DNA from: Solirubrobacter ginsenosidimutans
Lineage (GTDB): Bacteria; Actinomycetota; Thermoleophilia; Solirubrobacterales; Solirubrobacteraceae
Length of the DNA stretch: 64,000 nucleotides
Reading direction: 5' to 3'
Assembly: GCF_027587205.1 (NCBI RefSeq)
Contig: NZ_JAPDOD010000003.1
Coordinates: 186,001-250,000 of the forward strand
Part shown: one piece after another, positions 34,866-42,827 of the stretch
Numbering within the stretch: position 1 is the stretch's first letter
How the letters are laid out: each line of letters opens with the position of its first letter
Notes under the pieces: generated by a model
What the model saw: only the letters and a program-made list of their open reading frames with translations
What the model was told of the DNA's origin: nothing
The model's database searches: none
Translations under genes and position numbers: made by a program

Positions 34866-35978
34866 ATGCTCCTGAGAGGCGTCGGCGTGTTCGCGGCGGT
34901 CGCGCTGCTCGGCGCGGTCGCCGGTCAGGTCGCCACGGCCGGCGACGACTCGACGGTTGAGCGGACCGTGCAGGTCGGCGCGACGACGTTGCGGCTGACG
35001 GGCGATTGGCGGATGGTCGACGCGACCACGCTCGCGAACGGACCCGCCCGGATGCACGTCGTGCTCGATCCGTCACTGCGCGCCGAGGGCGGCTCGCCGG
35101 CGCGGCTCGGCGGCTACCGCGGATGGTCCTCCGGCTCGGGCACGGTCCTGCCGACGACGCGCGGCATGCTGCGGGTCTCGTGCGATCCCAGACCGTGCCA
35201 ACGCGCCGTGCGGTCGGTCTCGGTCACGGGCGCGGCGATCCTCGCTCCTGCGCCCGGCCTCGCTCTGCGCCTGCGCGCGCCGGCGGTGCTCGCGACGCTC
35301 GACGCCACCCGCGCGAGCGCCCGCACCGCGCTCGCGCACGCCGCCGCCCCGAGCCCGGCGACGCGCGAACTGGCGCACCGCCTCGCCGTCGCCCACCGCA
35401 CTGCCCTTGAAGCGCTCCGTCCGCTCGCCAATGTCGCGGGCGCAGCTTCGGCCAGTGCCGCGGGCGCCAGCACGGCCGGCACCGCGGACACCGCCGCGGC
35501 AGGCACCGCCGGCGGCGGGCTCGTGACCGCCCTCGAGCGCTCCGAAGGGGCGTACGACCAGCTCGCCGGCGCGACCTCTGCCCGCGCGTTCAACGCCGCG
35601 CGCGATGAGGTCGTCGCCACCGACCGCGCGGTCGAGGCTGCCGTCGCCGGCCTCGCCCGCGGCGGTGCTCCGGCGGTTCAGGCGCCCCGGGTTCCCGCCG
35701 CGGCGCCGGCCGGCGGCGGCGCGTCGCTCCTCACGCTGCTGCTCGTGCTCGCGACCGCGTTGCTCGTCAGCGCGCTCGCGCCCGCGTCGCTGCGGCGGCT
35801 CCGTGCCCGCCGGACGGCGTGTGACATCGCGAAGCCTTGTGTCGTGGCGAGGCGGCAGCGGACGCCGATCGCGCCGCCGCCGACCTACGGGCGCTGGAAC
35901 GAGGCGCCGCGGGGGCCGGACGCCGCCCCGGAGGACGGCGCCCGCACACCCACTACGGCGTGGTCGTCGACAGCGTGA
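34866..35978 (+). CDS. Envelope protein with C-terminal membrane anchor, unknown
   Basis: 370 aa from ATG 34866. A signal sequence (GVGVFAAVALLGAVAG) is followed by a small beta region, then a long Ala-rich helical region (likely coiled), and a transmembrane helix near residue 290 (LLTLLLVLATALLVSALA) with a basic cytoplasmic tail. It is the last gene of the three-gene operon and overlaps the end of the convergent amidase gene by 26 nt. No function can be assigned. Confidence 0.65.
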   Translation: MLLRGVGVFAAVALLGAVAGQVATAGDDSTVERTVQVGATTLRLTGDWRMVDATTLANGPARMHVVLDPSLRAEGGSPARLGGYRGWSSGSGTVLPTTRGMLRVSCDPRPCQRAVRSVSVTGAAILAPAPGLALRLRAPAVLATLDATRASARTALAHAAAPSPATRELAHRLAVAHRTALEALRPLANVAGAASASAAGASTAGTADTAAAGTAGGGLVTALERSEGAYDQLAGATSARAFNAARDEVVATDRAVEAAVAGLARGGAPAVQAPRVPAAAPAGGGASLLTLLLVLATALLVSALAPASLRRLRARRTACDIAKPCVVARRQRTPIAPPPTYGRWNEAPRGPDAAPEDGARTPTTAWSSTA

Positions 35979-36303
35979 ACGTGAGCGTCTTCGAGTAGGC
36001 GCCCGTCCGCAGCGCGTCGGTGGCGCCGATGTGCTGCTTGAACGCGATCGTCACCGGGTCGTTGGAGACCGGCTCCGTCCAGGTGGCCTTGCTGAAGGCG
36101 ACCTCCAGCGGCGACGGCAGCGTGAACGCCCCATTGGCCAGGTGACCGGGGTCGGAGACGGTGAGCGACGCGTCGCCGGCCGTCGAGATGACGTTGGCGG
36201 TCGTGTTCGCCGTGTAGTCCTTCGCGACGCCCGGCGTGAACGCGCCGAAGGTCGCCGGAGCGCCGAGCGTCAGCGACAGCGTCGCCGGGACCGACCCGCC
36301 GAC
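35953..36303 (-). repeat. Copy 2 of C-terminal surface module
   Basis: Encodes the last 116 residues of the amidase at 35953-38763, matching the module at 28553-28903 (101 of 116 residues identical). The repeat ends at the stop codon in both genes. Confidence 0.85.
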
Positions 36304-38763
36304 GGTGCCGGTCGTCGCGGTCGCGAACGGCAGCACCGGACTGATCGCCGGCGCGACGTGCCCGTTGGCCTTCGCCTCGAACGCGTAAGCCATGCCGAGC
36401 AGCTTCGCGTCATCGAACTCCTTGCCCTCCAGCTGCAGGTTGATCGGCTGGCCGTGGTCGTTGACCCCGGCCGGGAAGATCACGGTCGGCACGCCGGCGG
36501 CCGAGGCCTGCGGATCGCGACGGCCGAAGCTCGGCTGGATCGAGTCGTTGAGGTGGATGTCTGAGAGCTGGCCCGGGAAGACCGCGGCGTCGACGCCTTG
36601 GGCGTCCAGCCATGCGGCGAGCTGGACCCGGTACGCGGCGCGCGCGGCCTGGAAGGCGGCGACCTGCTCGGGCGTCATCGCGCCGGTGCCGGTGTACGTG
36701 GCGGTGTTGCGGAACTGCGGGAGCCGCAGCGGGCTGCGGATGATCGACGGGACGTCGGTGTACGGGTTGTCGGGGTGGGCGAGGATCCACTGGCGCCAGC
36801 CCTCGAAGCCCTTGTCACCCGCCGTGTTTGCGGGGCCGTTGGGCGGGTCGCTGATCGGCTTGACCGTCGCGCCCGCCTCGACGAAGTGCGCGAACTGCGC
36901 GCGCATCGCGTCGCTCGTGCCGGTCGTCCCGAACGGATCGAGGAACGCCGACGCCGGGACGCCGATCACTTTCCCCTGCAGCGCGCCGGCGTTCAGGGAC
37001 GACGGCCAGTCACTCGGCCGGTGCCCGTTGGCGACGTCGTCGAGCGGGTCGGCGGGGGAGTCGATCGCGGTGGCGTTGAGCAGCAGCGCGAGGTCGGGCA
37101 GCGAGCGGCTGATCACGCCCGCGTAGTCCTGCACGTAGGTCAGCGGCATCACGCCGTCGGTGCTCTGCATGCCGTCGGTGCCGCGCAGCGACACCAGCGA
37201 CGCCGCGCTCGACGGGCCCCAGAGCGAATCGCCGGTCTGCGTGCCCAGCGCGGCGGCGGCGAAGCTCGACGCGACCGCCACGGCCGACCCGCCGGACGAG
37301 CCGATCGACGACTTCGACGGATCGAACGCGTTCCACACCTGCCCGGAGGCACTGGGGGAGAAGTGGCCGTCGGTCGCGAACTCGGCCAGGTTGGCCTTGC
37401 CCATGATGATCGCCCCGGCCTCGCGCAGCTTGGCCACCAGCCACGCGTCCTTCTTCGGCTGGTAGCCGGCGAAGACCAGCGACCCGCCGGTGGTCGGCAT
37501 GTCCTTGGTGTCGAAGATGTCCTTGGCCAGGATCGGGATGCCCAGCAGCGGCCGCTTGTCGCCGGCTGCGCGGGCGTCGTCGGCGGCCTTGGCCTGCGCC
37601 ATCGCGTCGGGCGCGGTGACGATCACGGAGTGCAGGCCGAGCGGCCCGCTGTCGTAGGCGGCGATGCGGTCGAGGTAGGCGCGCATGATCTGCTGCGCGT
37701 TCGTCGCGCCGCTGGCCATGTCGGCCTTCAGCTCGGTGATCGACTTGCCCACGACGTTGTAGGGCGAGCTCGTCGTGGCGCCGATCGCGCGATCGGCGAC
37801 GACCGGTCCGAGCGCGGGCGCCGCGGCGCCGCCGCAGGCGGGGACGGTCCAGTTCACGACGCGGCAGAGCGTGCCGGTCGCGATGTCACTCACGGGCGGG
37901 GCGGCGGCGAGCGCGGCCGCCTTGGCCTGCACCGCGCTGACCTGCGAGCCCGCCGCGGGCGTGGTGCCACCGCCGGGCGGCGTGCGCGTCTCGCTCAGCC
38001 CGGTGACGACGAAGTGCGCGAGCGAGCGCGTCTCGCCCGCCGGGATCGTGACCGTGTTGACGAACGCGGGGTGGTTGCTCTCGTCGCCGGTGGCGGGAAG
38101 GGCGACCGTGAAGGGGTCGCGCAGGAAGTCGCCGACGCGGTCGAACGTGCCCGTGACGGTCGCGCTCGTCCCGTTGACCGTGGCGCTGCCGGCGGCCGCC
38201 GACGGCGAGTAGAACGATGCCCAGCCGTCCGCCGGGGTGATCGCGGCGTCACCGCTCGAGGTGGACGCGATCGCGCTCTGGTTGGTGCCCGTGTTGTAGC
38301 CCACCTGGCCGCCGAAGGCGACCTCGATCGTCACCGGCGCGGACGTCGTGTTGGTGAAGGAGTCGAGGAAGCGCGCCCAGCTGTCGGTGGTGTTGAACAG
38401 CAGCGAGCGCTTGACCGCGACGCCGCCGATCTGGACCGCCGCCTTGCTCGAGAACGCGGTCGCGCTGTCGGGCGTCAGCCCGAACCCGCGCAGGAGGATC
38501 CCGTTCAGGCGCGCGGCGCCCGGGACCTTCATGCGGATGCCGCCGTAGCCCTGAAGCGAGTTCGTGCCCGTGTTGTGGATGCTCCCAGTGTCCAGGCCGG
38601 GGACGAGCGAGTCGTTGACCGCCCACGTGTCCCCGTTGGTGTTGGTCACGGTGCTCCAGCCCCACGCCGTCGACGACGACGCGGCGACGATCGCCGTCAC
38701 GGCGACGGCCAGCTTCGAGCGACGGCGCCGCCAAGCGCGCGCCGTAGAGCGAGATGCGTACAA
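35953..38763 (-). CDS. Secreted amidase-signature protein with N-terminal beta domain
   Basis: 936 aa from TTG 38763, with GGAGG 5 nt upstream. A signal peptide (LAVAVTAIVAASSSTAWG) leads into a beta-rich N-terminal domain of about 250 residues (NSLQGYGGIRMKVPG, GNSLVP-type loops) that I cannot name. The amidase domain spans about residues 330-810: Lys in PILAKDIFDTKD, the loop SSIGSSGGSAVAVASSF and the nucleophile in GTQTGDSLWGPS are all kept, so it should be active. The last 116 residues are the shared module. Its C-terminus overlaps the convergent envelope operon. Confidence 0.88.
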   Translation of the reverse strand: MYASRSTARAWRRRRSKLAVAVTAIVAASSSTAWGWSTVTNTNGDTWAVNDSLVPGLDTGSIHNTGTNSLQGYGGIRMKVPGAARLNGILLRGFGLTPDSATAFSSKAAVQIGGVAVKRSLLFNTTDSWARFLDSFTNTTSAPVTIEVAFGGQVGYNTGTNQSAIASTSSGDAAITPADGWASFYSPSAAAGSATVNGTSATVTGTFDRVGDFLRDPFTVALPATGDESNHPAFVNTVTIPAGETRSLAHFVVTGLSETRTPPGGGTTPAAGSQVSAVQAKAAALAAAPPVSDIATGTLCRVVNWTVPACGGAAAPALGPVVADRAIGATTSSPYNVVGKSITELKADMASGATNAQQIMRAYLDRIAAYDSGPLGLHSVIVTAPDAMAQAKAADDARAAGDKRPLLGIPILAKDIFDTKDMPTTGGSLVFAGYQPKKDAWLVAKLREAGAIIMGKANLAEFATDGHFSPSASGQVWNAFDPSKSSIGSSGGSAVAVASSFAAAALGTQTGDSLWGPSSAASLVSLRGTDGMQSTDGVMPLTYVQDYAGVISRSLPDLALLLNATAIDSPADPLDDVANGHRPSDWPSSLNAGALQGKVIGVPASAFLDPFGTTGTSDAMRAQFAHFVEAGATVKPISDPPNGPANTAGDKGFEGWRQWILAHPDNPYTDVPSIIRSPLRLPQFRNTATYTGTGAMTPEQVAAFQAARAAYRVQLAAWLDAQGVDAAVFPGQLSDIHLNDSIQPSFGRRDPQASAAGVPTVIFPAGVNDHGQPINLQLEGKEFDDAKLLGMAYAFEAKANGHVAPAISPVLPFATATTGTVGGSVPATLSLTLGAPATFGAFTPGVAKDYTANTTANVISTAGDASLTVSDPGHLANGAFTLPSPLEVAFSKATWTEPVSNDPVTIAFKQHIGATDALRTGAYSKTLTFTLSTTTP

Positions 38764-38888
38764 CAGACCCTCCGAATCCGGCTTTTGACCCTCGCTCGGC
38801 GACGCTATCGGCGGGTACGGGCTCCTCCTCTAGACCGCCGGTCGGAGACACCGGCGGCGCGTTCGGACCCACGGTCGAACCGCGGCGT

Positions 38889-39380
38889 TCAGCTCCAGCG
38901 GCGCCAGATCGGATCGCGCGCCGCGGGCGCGAGCGGCGGGTCGACCGCGTGCGTGGTCTCGGCCGCGGCCGCGAGGCCGCCCAAGAGCCCCGCGAGCCGC
39001 TCCACGTCGGCGGGGTCGGTCGCGGCGAGGACCCGATCGGTCGCGTCGCCGAAGTCGCGATAGGCGTCGTGCACGCGGTTGCGGCCGGCCGTCGAGAGGT
39101 GGACGACGCGGAGCCGGCGGTCGGCCGGGTCGGTGTGGCGCTCGACGAAGCCGTCGTGCTCCAGCCGCTGGATCATCGCGCCCGCGCCGCTGCGCGACAG
39201 CGTGGTGATCTCGGCCAGCCGGCGCTGCGCAACGCCTCCGTGGTGCGCGAGGTAGAGCAGGGCCGTCAGCTCCTCGTCGCCGACGTTGAGCCGTCTTCGC
39301 ACCCCGCCGCGGTAGCGGACCGCGGCCAGCTCCAGAGCGGCGAGCGACCGGTGGATCTTCGCTTTGGAATCGCCGTCCAT
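38889..39380 (-). CDS. MarR-family transcriptional regulator
   Basis: 163 aa from ATG 39380. A winged helix is visible: AQRRLAEITTLSRSGAGAMI (recognition helix) and the wing GFVERHTDPADRRLRVVHLS, the DxRxR signature of MarR proteins. They bind palindromes as dimers and are released by small ligands. It is divergent from the GntR gene, with 70 bp between the two starts, so it may regulate that promoter or its own. Confidence 0.88.
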   Translation of the reverse strand: MDGDSKAKIHRSLAALELAAVRYRGGVRRRLNVGDEELTALLYLAHHGGVAQRRLAEITTLSRSGAGAMIQRLEHDGFVERHTDPADRRLRVVHLSTAGRNRVHDAYRDFGDATDRVLAATDPADVERLAGLLGGLAAAAETTHAVDPPLAPAARDPIWRRWS

Positions 39381-39433
39381 GAGGTTCTGGCCTAGAAGGC
39401 TACCGCCGGTCGTTGACGTGGGAATGATCGTGT

Positions 39434-39442
39434 GATTGGGTC
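39434..39442. promoter_or_regulatory. Candidate GntR operator, site C
   Basis: GTGATTGGGTC: a GATnnnATC-type palindrome with one mismatch (GTC for ATC), 8 nt before ATG 39451. It matches sites at 41046, 41844 and 45634 in the same cluster, and suggests autoregulation. Confidence 0.5.
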
Positions 39443-39450
39443 TTCGGACA

Positions 39451-40182
39451 ATGGAGCGCCGGAGGCTGCATCGCGACGTCATGGCGGAGTTCGTCGCCGA
39501 GATCGTCAGCGGGCGCCTGGCGCCCGGAGACGCGTTGCCGCGCGAGGTGGCCGTCGCCGAGCGCTTCGGCATCAGCCGCGGGATCGCCCGCGAATGCCTG
39601 CGCGCGCTGGAGGAACGCGGCCTGGCGACCGTTCGCCACGGGAGCAAGACGACCGTCAACCCGCGCGAGGACTGGGACCTCTTCGATCCCGATGTCATCG
39701 CGGCGTCGCTGGCCGGCCCGGGCGCGGTCGCGCTGCTGGGCGAGTACATCGAGTGCCGCCGGATCGTCGAGATCGAAGCCGCCGGGTTCGCCGCCGAGCG
39801 GGCGACGGCCGACGACGTGGCCGCGCTCGAGGCGCGCTTCGAGGAGATGAAGGCCGCGCTCGCGACCAAGGGCGCCGCCGCTCAGGAAGCCGCCTACCAC
39901 GCGGCGGACGTCGCGTTCCACACCCAGCTCGTGCACGCTACGGGGAACCTCGCGCTGCTCACGCTCGTGCGCCGCGTCGACACCGCGTTGCTGGTCGCGC
40001 GCTACCCGCTCGCGCGGCCCGCGTATCGCCGCACCCGCGCGCTGCCCGAGCACGAGGCGATCCTCGTCGCGGTGCGCGAGGGGAATCCCGACGCGGCCCG
40101 CGCGGCGATGCGCGCCCACCTCGACACGGTCGAGAGCTACCTGCACGAGCACGCCCGGCAAGTGGCTCGCTCCGCGGCCTGA
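39451..40182 (+). CDS. FadR/FCD-type GntR regulator
   Basis: 243 aa. An N-terminal GntR winged helix (GRLAPGDALPREVAVAERFG, SRGIARECLRALEERGL) is joined to an FCD all-helical effector domain. The metal/ligand positions of FCD proteins appear in EYIECRRIVEIEA, AADVAFHTQLVHATGN and EHEAILVAVREGNPD. Such regulators typically control sugar-acid or inositol catabolism and respond to pathway intermediates. Its genes downstream are catabolic enzymes, and a shared GATnnnATC palindrome sits at four of their promoters. It is preferred to start at ATG 39451 rather than the codon at 39436, inside the operator. Confidence 0.9.
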   Translation: MERRRLHRDVMAEFVAEIVSGRLAPGDALPREVAVAERFGISRGIARECLRALEERGLATVRHGSKTTVNPREDWDLFDPDVIAASLAGPGAVALLGEYIECRRIVEIEAAGFAAERATADDVAALEARFEEMKAALATKGAAAQEAAYHAADVAFHTQLVHATGNLALLTLVRRVDTALLVARYPLARPAYRRTRALPEHEAILVAVREGNPDAARAAMRAHLDTVESYLHEHARQVARSAA

Positions 40183-40187
40183 GCTCA

Positions 40188-41036
40188 TCATCCGAACGCG
40201 TGGGTCGGGCGACCGGACACGCCCGGTCGCAGTCGTAGAAGCGAGCCGGCGAGCGGCTCGGGGGCGGCCAGCCGATACCGCGCCGATGTCACATACAGCG
40301 TGCTGAGGTCCGGCCCGCCGAACGCCGGGCAGGTCGGGTTGGTCACGGGGAGCTCGATGTGGTCCTCGAGCACGCCGCCGGGGGTGTAGCGGCGGAGCGC
40401 CCCGCCGCCGAACAGCGCGAGCCAGACGCCGCCGTCGGCATCGACGCAGAGCCCGTCGGGCAAGCCGTCCTCGGGCTCGATGCGCGCGAACGGCCGCCGG
40501 GCGCCGAGCCGCCCGCGGTCGACGTCGAAGTCGATCGCGTCGATCCGCTGGGCGGGTGAGTCGACGTAGTAGAGGCGGGTCGCGTCGAGGTTGAAGTCGA
40601 GCCCGTTGGAGATCGTCACGCCGGGGAGGGCGACCTCGGGCATGCCGCCAGGTTCGAGCCGGTACAGCGCGGCGGTGCCCGGGACCCGCGTCGTCGACAT
40701 CGTCCCCGCCCACAGCCGACCACGGGGATCGCAAACGGCGTCGTTGAAGCGGTTGGCGGTGCGGCCGGGCTCGACGGCGGCGATCAGCCGCGGCGCGGCG
40801 TCGAGGTCGTCGAGCGACACGAGCTCGCGGCCGACGCCGGTGACGATCCCTCCGCTCGCCGCGGGCAGCGCGAACCCGACCGGCGCCGCGACGGTGCGCC
40901 TCCGCTCGCTCCCCGCGTCGCGGAGGACGATCGCCGGTGCGTGGATGTCGACGCGCAGGAGCTGCTGCGTGGCGTGGAGCCACACGGGGCATTCGCCGAG
41001 CTCGTCGGCGGCGGGGACGGCGATCTCGATGTGCAT
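40188..41036 (-). CDS. SMP-30/gluconolactonase/LRE family lactonase
   Basis: 282 aa from ATG 41036. A six-bladed propeller with the metal residues of the family: Glu in LGECPVWLHA, Asn in NRFNDAVCDPRGRLWAGT, Asn in TISNGLDFN and Asp in GLPDGLCVDADGGVW. These enzymes open sugar lactones. Its promoter has a perfect TATAAT with the candidate GntR operator on top, and the start is about 10 nt downstream, so the mRNA is nearly leaderless. It diverges from the SDR gene and shares its regulatory region. Confidence 0.9.
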   Translation of the reverse strand: MHIEIAVPAADELGECPVWLHATQQLLRVDIHAPAIVLRDAGSERRRTVAAPVGFALPAASGGIVTGVGRELVSLDDLDAAPRLIAAVEPGRTANRFNDAVCDPRGRLWAGTMSTTRVPGTAALYRLEPGGMPEVALPGVTISNGLDFNLDATRLYYVDSPAQRIDAIDFDVDRGRLGARRPFARIEPEDGLPDGLCVDADGGVWLALFGGGALRRYTPGGVLEDHIELPVTNPTCPAFGGPDLSTLYVTSARYRLAAPEPLAGSLLRLRPGVSGRPTHAFG

Positions 41037-41045
41037 TGATAGAGT

Positions 41046-41054
41046 GATTATATC
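41046..41054. promoter_or_regulatory. Candidate GntR operator, site B, between divergent genes
   Basis: GATTATATC, a GATnnnATC palindrome in the 15-bp gap between the lactonase start and the first codons of the SDR frame. It overlaps the -10 box at 41047-41052, so a bound repressor would block the lactonase promoter. Confidence 0.55.
41047..41052 (-). promoter_or_regulatory. -10 box of the lactonase gene
   Basis: TATAAT on the minus strand, 10 nt before ATG 41036. In this GC-rich sequence a perfect consensus is notable. It implies a transcript starting at or very close to the start codon. Confidence 0.55.
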
Positions 41055-41804
41055 TCTTCTGTCGCGATCGTCACCGGAGGAACGCGCGGGATCGGCCGCG
41101 CAACCGTCGAGCGCCTGCTCGCGGACGGCCTGTCGGTCTGCTTCTGCGGGCGTGACGGCGAGGCGGGTGCGGCCGTCGAGCGGGCGCTCGGAGATCGGGC
41201 GTTCTTCCACCGCGCCGACGTCGCGGCGGAGGCCGACGTGGCGCGGCTCGTCGACGCGTGCGTCTCCCGGCTCGGCCCACCGGCGGTGCTGGTCAACAAC
41301 GCCGGCCGCAACGCGAACTTCGACGCCGCGACCATGACCGAGGCCGAGTGGGACGCGTTCTTCGGCGTCGATCTCAAGTCGGCCTGGCTGTGCGTCAAGC
41401 ACGTGCTTCCGTTCATGCGCGCGAGCGGGGGAGGCGCGATCGTCAACGTCTCGTCGATCCACGCCGCCGTGACCCTCGAGGGCTTCTTCCCCTACGCGGC
41501 CGCGAAGGCGGGCCTGACCGGGTTGACCCGCAGCCTCGCGCTCGACCTCGGCTCCTCCGGGATCCGCGTGAACTGCGTGTGCCCCGGCTTCACCGACACC
41601 CGCCTCGTGCGCGAGAGCATGGCCCGCTCGGCCGATCCGGGCGCCGCCGAGCGGGCGATGGTCGCCGGCGTCGCGCTCGGCCGGATCGCGGCGCCGGCCG
41701 AGATCGCCGCGACGATCGCGTTCCTGGCGTCCGCCGACGCGAGCTACGTGACCGGCGCGACCCTGTACGTGGACGGCGGCCTCACCGCCCGCCGCGCCGG
41801 TTGA
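41052..41804 (+). CDS. SDR-family oxidoreductase without a canonical start codon
   Basis: Classical SDR: SVAIVTGGTRGIGRATVERL holds the cofactor loop, followed by NNAGRNANFD, the Ser in NVSSIHAA, the Tyr/Lys in YAAAKAGLTG and SGIRVNCVCPGFTDT, and the tail TGATLYVDGGL. The frame is blocked by TAG at 41040, and between it and the Rossmann loop there is no ATG, GTG or TTG. The first canonical start (GTG 41238) would delete the cofactor site. ATC 41052 gives the expected (M)SSVAIVTGG start. It lies in the GntR-controlled cluster and probably oxidises a polyol or sugar; the exact substrate is unknown. Confidence 0.78.
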   Translation: MSSVAIVTGGTRGIGRATVERLLADGLSVCFCGRDGEAGAAVERALGDRAFFHRADVAAEADVARLVDACVSRLGPPAVLVNNAGRNANFDAATMTEAEWDAFFGVDLKSAWLCVKHVLPFMRASGGGAIVNVSSIHAAVTLEGFFPYAAAKAGLTGLTRSLALDLGSSGIRVNCVCPGFTDTRLVRESMARSADPGAAERAMVAGVALGRIAAPAEIAATIAFLASADASYVTGATLYVDGGLTARRAG

Positions 41805-41843
41805 GGCGGACGGTTTTGTGCCTGGCCTCCGAAGTCATCGAGT

Positions 41844-41852
41844 GATTGGATC
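41844..41852. promoter_or_regulatory. Candidate GntR operator, site A
   Basis: GATTGGATC, the best of the four sites: it is extended by a GATTG/CAATC inverted repeat (41844-41856). It is 6 nt before GTG 41859, so it would overlap the core promoter of a leaderless or near-leaderless transcript. Confidence 0.6.
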
Positions 41853-41858
41853 AATCGT

Positions 41859-42827
41859 GTGGCGACGATCCTCATCACCTGGCCGGACTTCGAGCCCGAC
41901 GGCCCGCTCACCGGCCGGCGGCTGACCGCCGCCGGGCACGATCTGCGGGTCGCGCCGAAGCGCACCCGGCGGACGAGCGACGAGATGCTCCGTCTGGTCG
42001 ACGGCGTCGCCGCGGCGATCGTCTCGACCGACCCGTTCGATGCGCCGGTGCTCGAGGCGGCGAGCCAGTTGCGGGTGATCGCGCGCGTCGGGGTCGGGAC
42101 CGACTCGATCGACCTCGAGGTCGCGGCCCGCAACCGCGTCGCGGTCTGCACGACCCCGGGCGCCAACACCGCCAGCACCGCCGATCACACGATCGCGCTG
42201 ATGCTCGCCGCCGTGCGGCGGGTCGCCCAGCACGACCGCGCGATCCGCGGTGGTGGGTGGGAGCGCACGGGCTCGGCGACGGGGTGGGAGCTCGGCGGCG
42301 CCACCGTCGGGCTGGTCGGGTACGGCGCGATCGGACGGCAGGTCCGGCGCCGGCTGAGCGGGTTCGGCGTACACGTGCTCGTCTGCGACCCGCTCCTCGG
42401 CCATGTGCCGGGCGTGCAGCGGGTGGCGCTCGACGAACTGCTCGCCACGAGCGACGTCGTGTCTTTGCACCTCCCGCTGACGGCGTCCACGCGCGGCCTG
42501 CTCGACCGGCGGCGCCTGGCGCTCCTGCGGCCGCACGCCGTGCTCGTCAACACCGCCCGCGGAGCGCTGGTCGACGAGGAGGCGCTCGCAGACGCCCTCG
42601 AAGGCGGCGGCCTGCGGGCCGCGGCGCTGGACGTCCTGACCGTCGAGCCGCCCGGCAGGACGCGCTTGAGTGCGCTCGACAACGTCGTCCTGACGCCGCA
42701 CGTCGCCGGGCTCAGCGAGCCGTCGGTGCGGGAGATGACGCGCCGCGCGACCGACGACGTCCTGGCCGTCCTCGGCGGGCGCGAGCCGGCGGGCCGGGTC
42801 GGCGCGGATCTGGTGACGCCGGCATGA
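41859..42827 (+). CDS. D-2-hydroxyacid dehydrogenase (phosphoglycerate dehydrogenase-like)
   Basis: 322 aa. The NAD-binding segment is GATVGLVGYGAIGRQVRRRL; the catalytic residues are Arg in INTARG-type VNTARGALVDEEAL, Glu in DVLTVEPP and His in TPHVAGLS. The family reduces 2-oxoacids to D-2-hydroxyacids or the reverse. It starts at GTG 41859, next to operator site A, and ends in an ATGA overlap with the IolD gene, so the two form a transcript. A hydroxyacid or reductone intermediate is a plausible substrate. Confidence 0.88.
   Translation: MATILITWPDFEPDGPLTGRRLTAAGHDLRVAPKRTRRTSDEMLRLVDGVAAAIVSTDPFDAPVLEAASQLRVIARVGVGTDSIDLEVAARNRVAVCTTPGANTASTADHTIALMLAAVRRVAQHDRAIRGGGWERTGSATGWELGGATVGLVGYGAIGRQVRRRLSGFGVHVLVCDPLLGHVPGVQRVALDELLATSDVVSLHLPLTASTRGLLDRRRLALLRPHAVLVNTARGALVDEEALADALEGGGLRAAALDVLTVEPPGRTRLSALDNVVLTPHVAGLSEPSVREMTRRATDDVLAVLGGREPAGRVGADLVTPA

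Noticed and set aside
36598..39063. An 821-aa plus-strand frame opposite the second amidase
   Set aside because: Antisense shadow; it also runs through the MarR gene.
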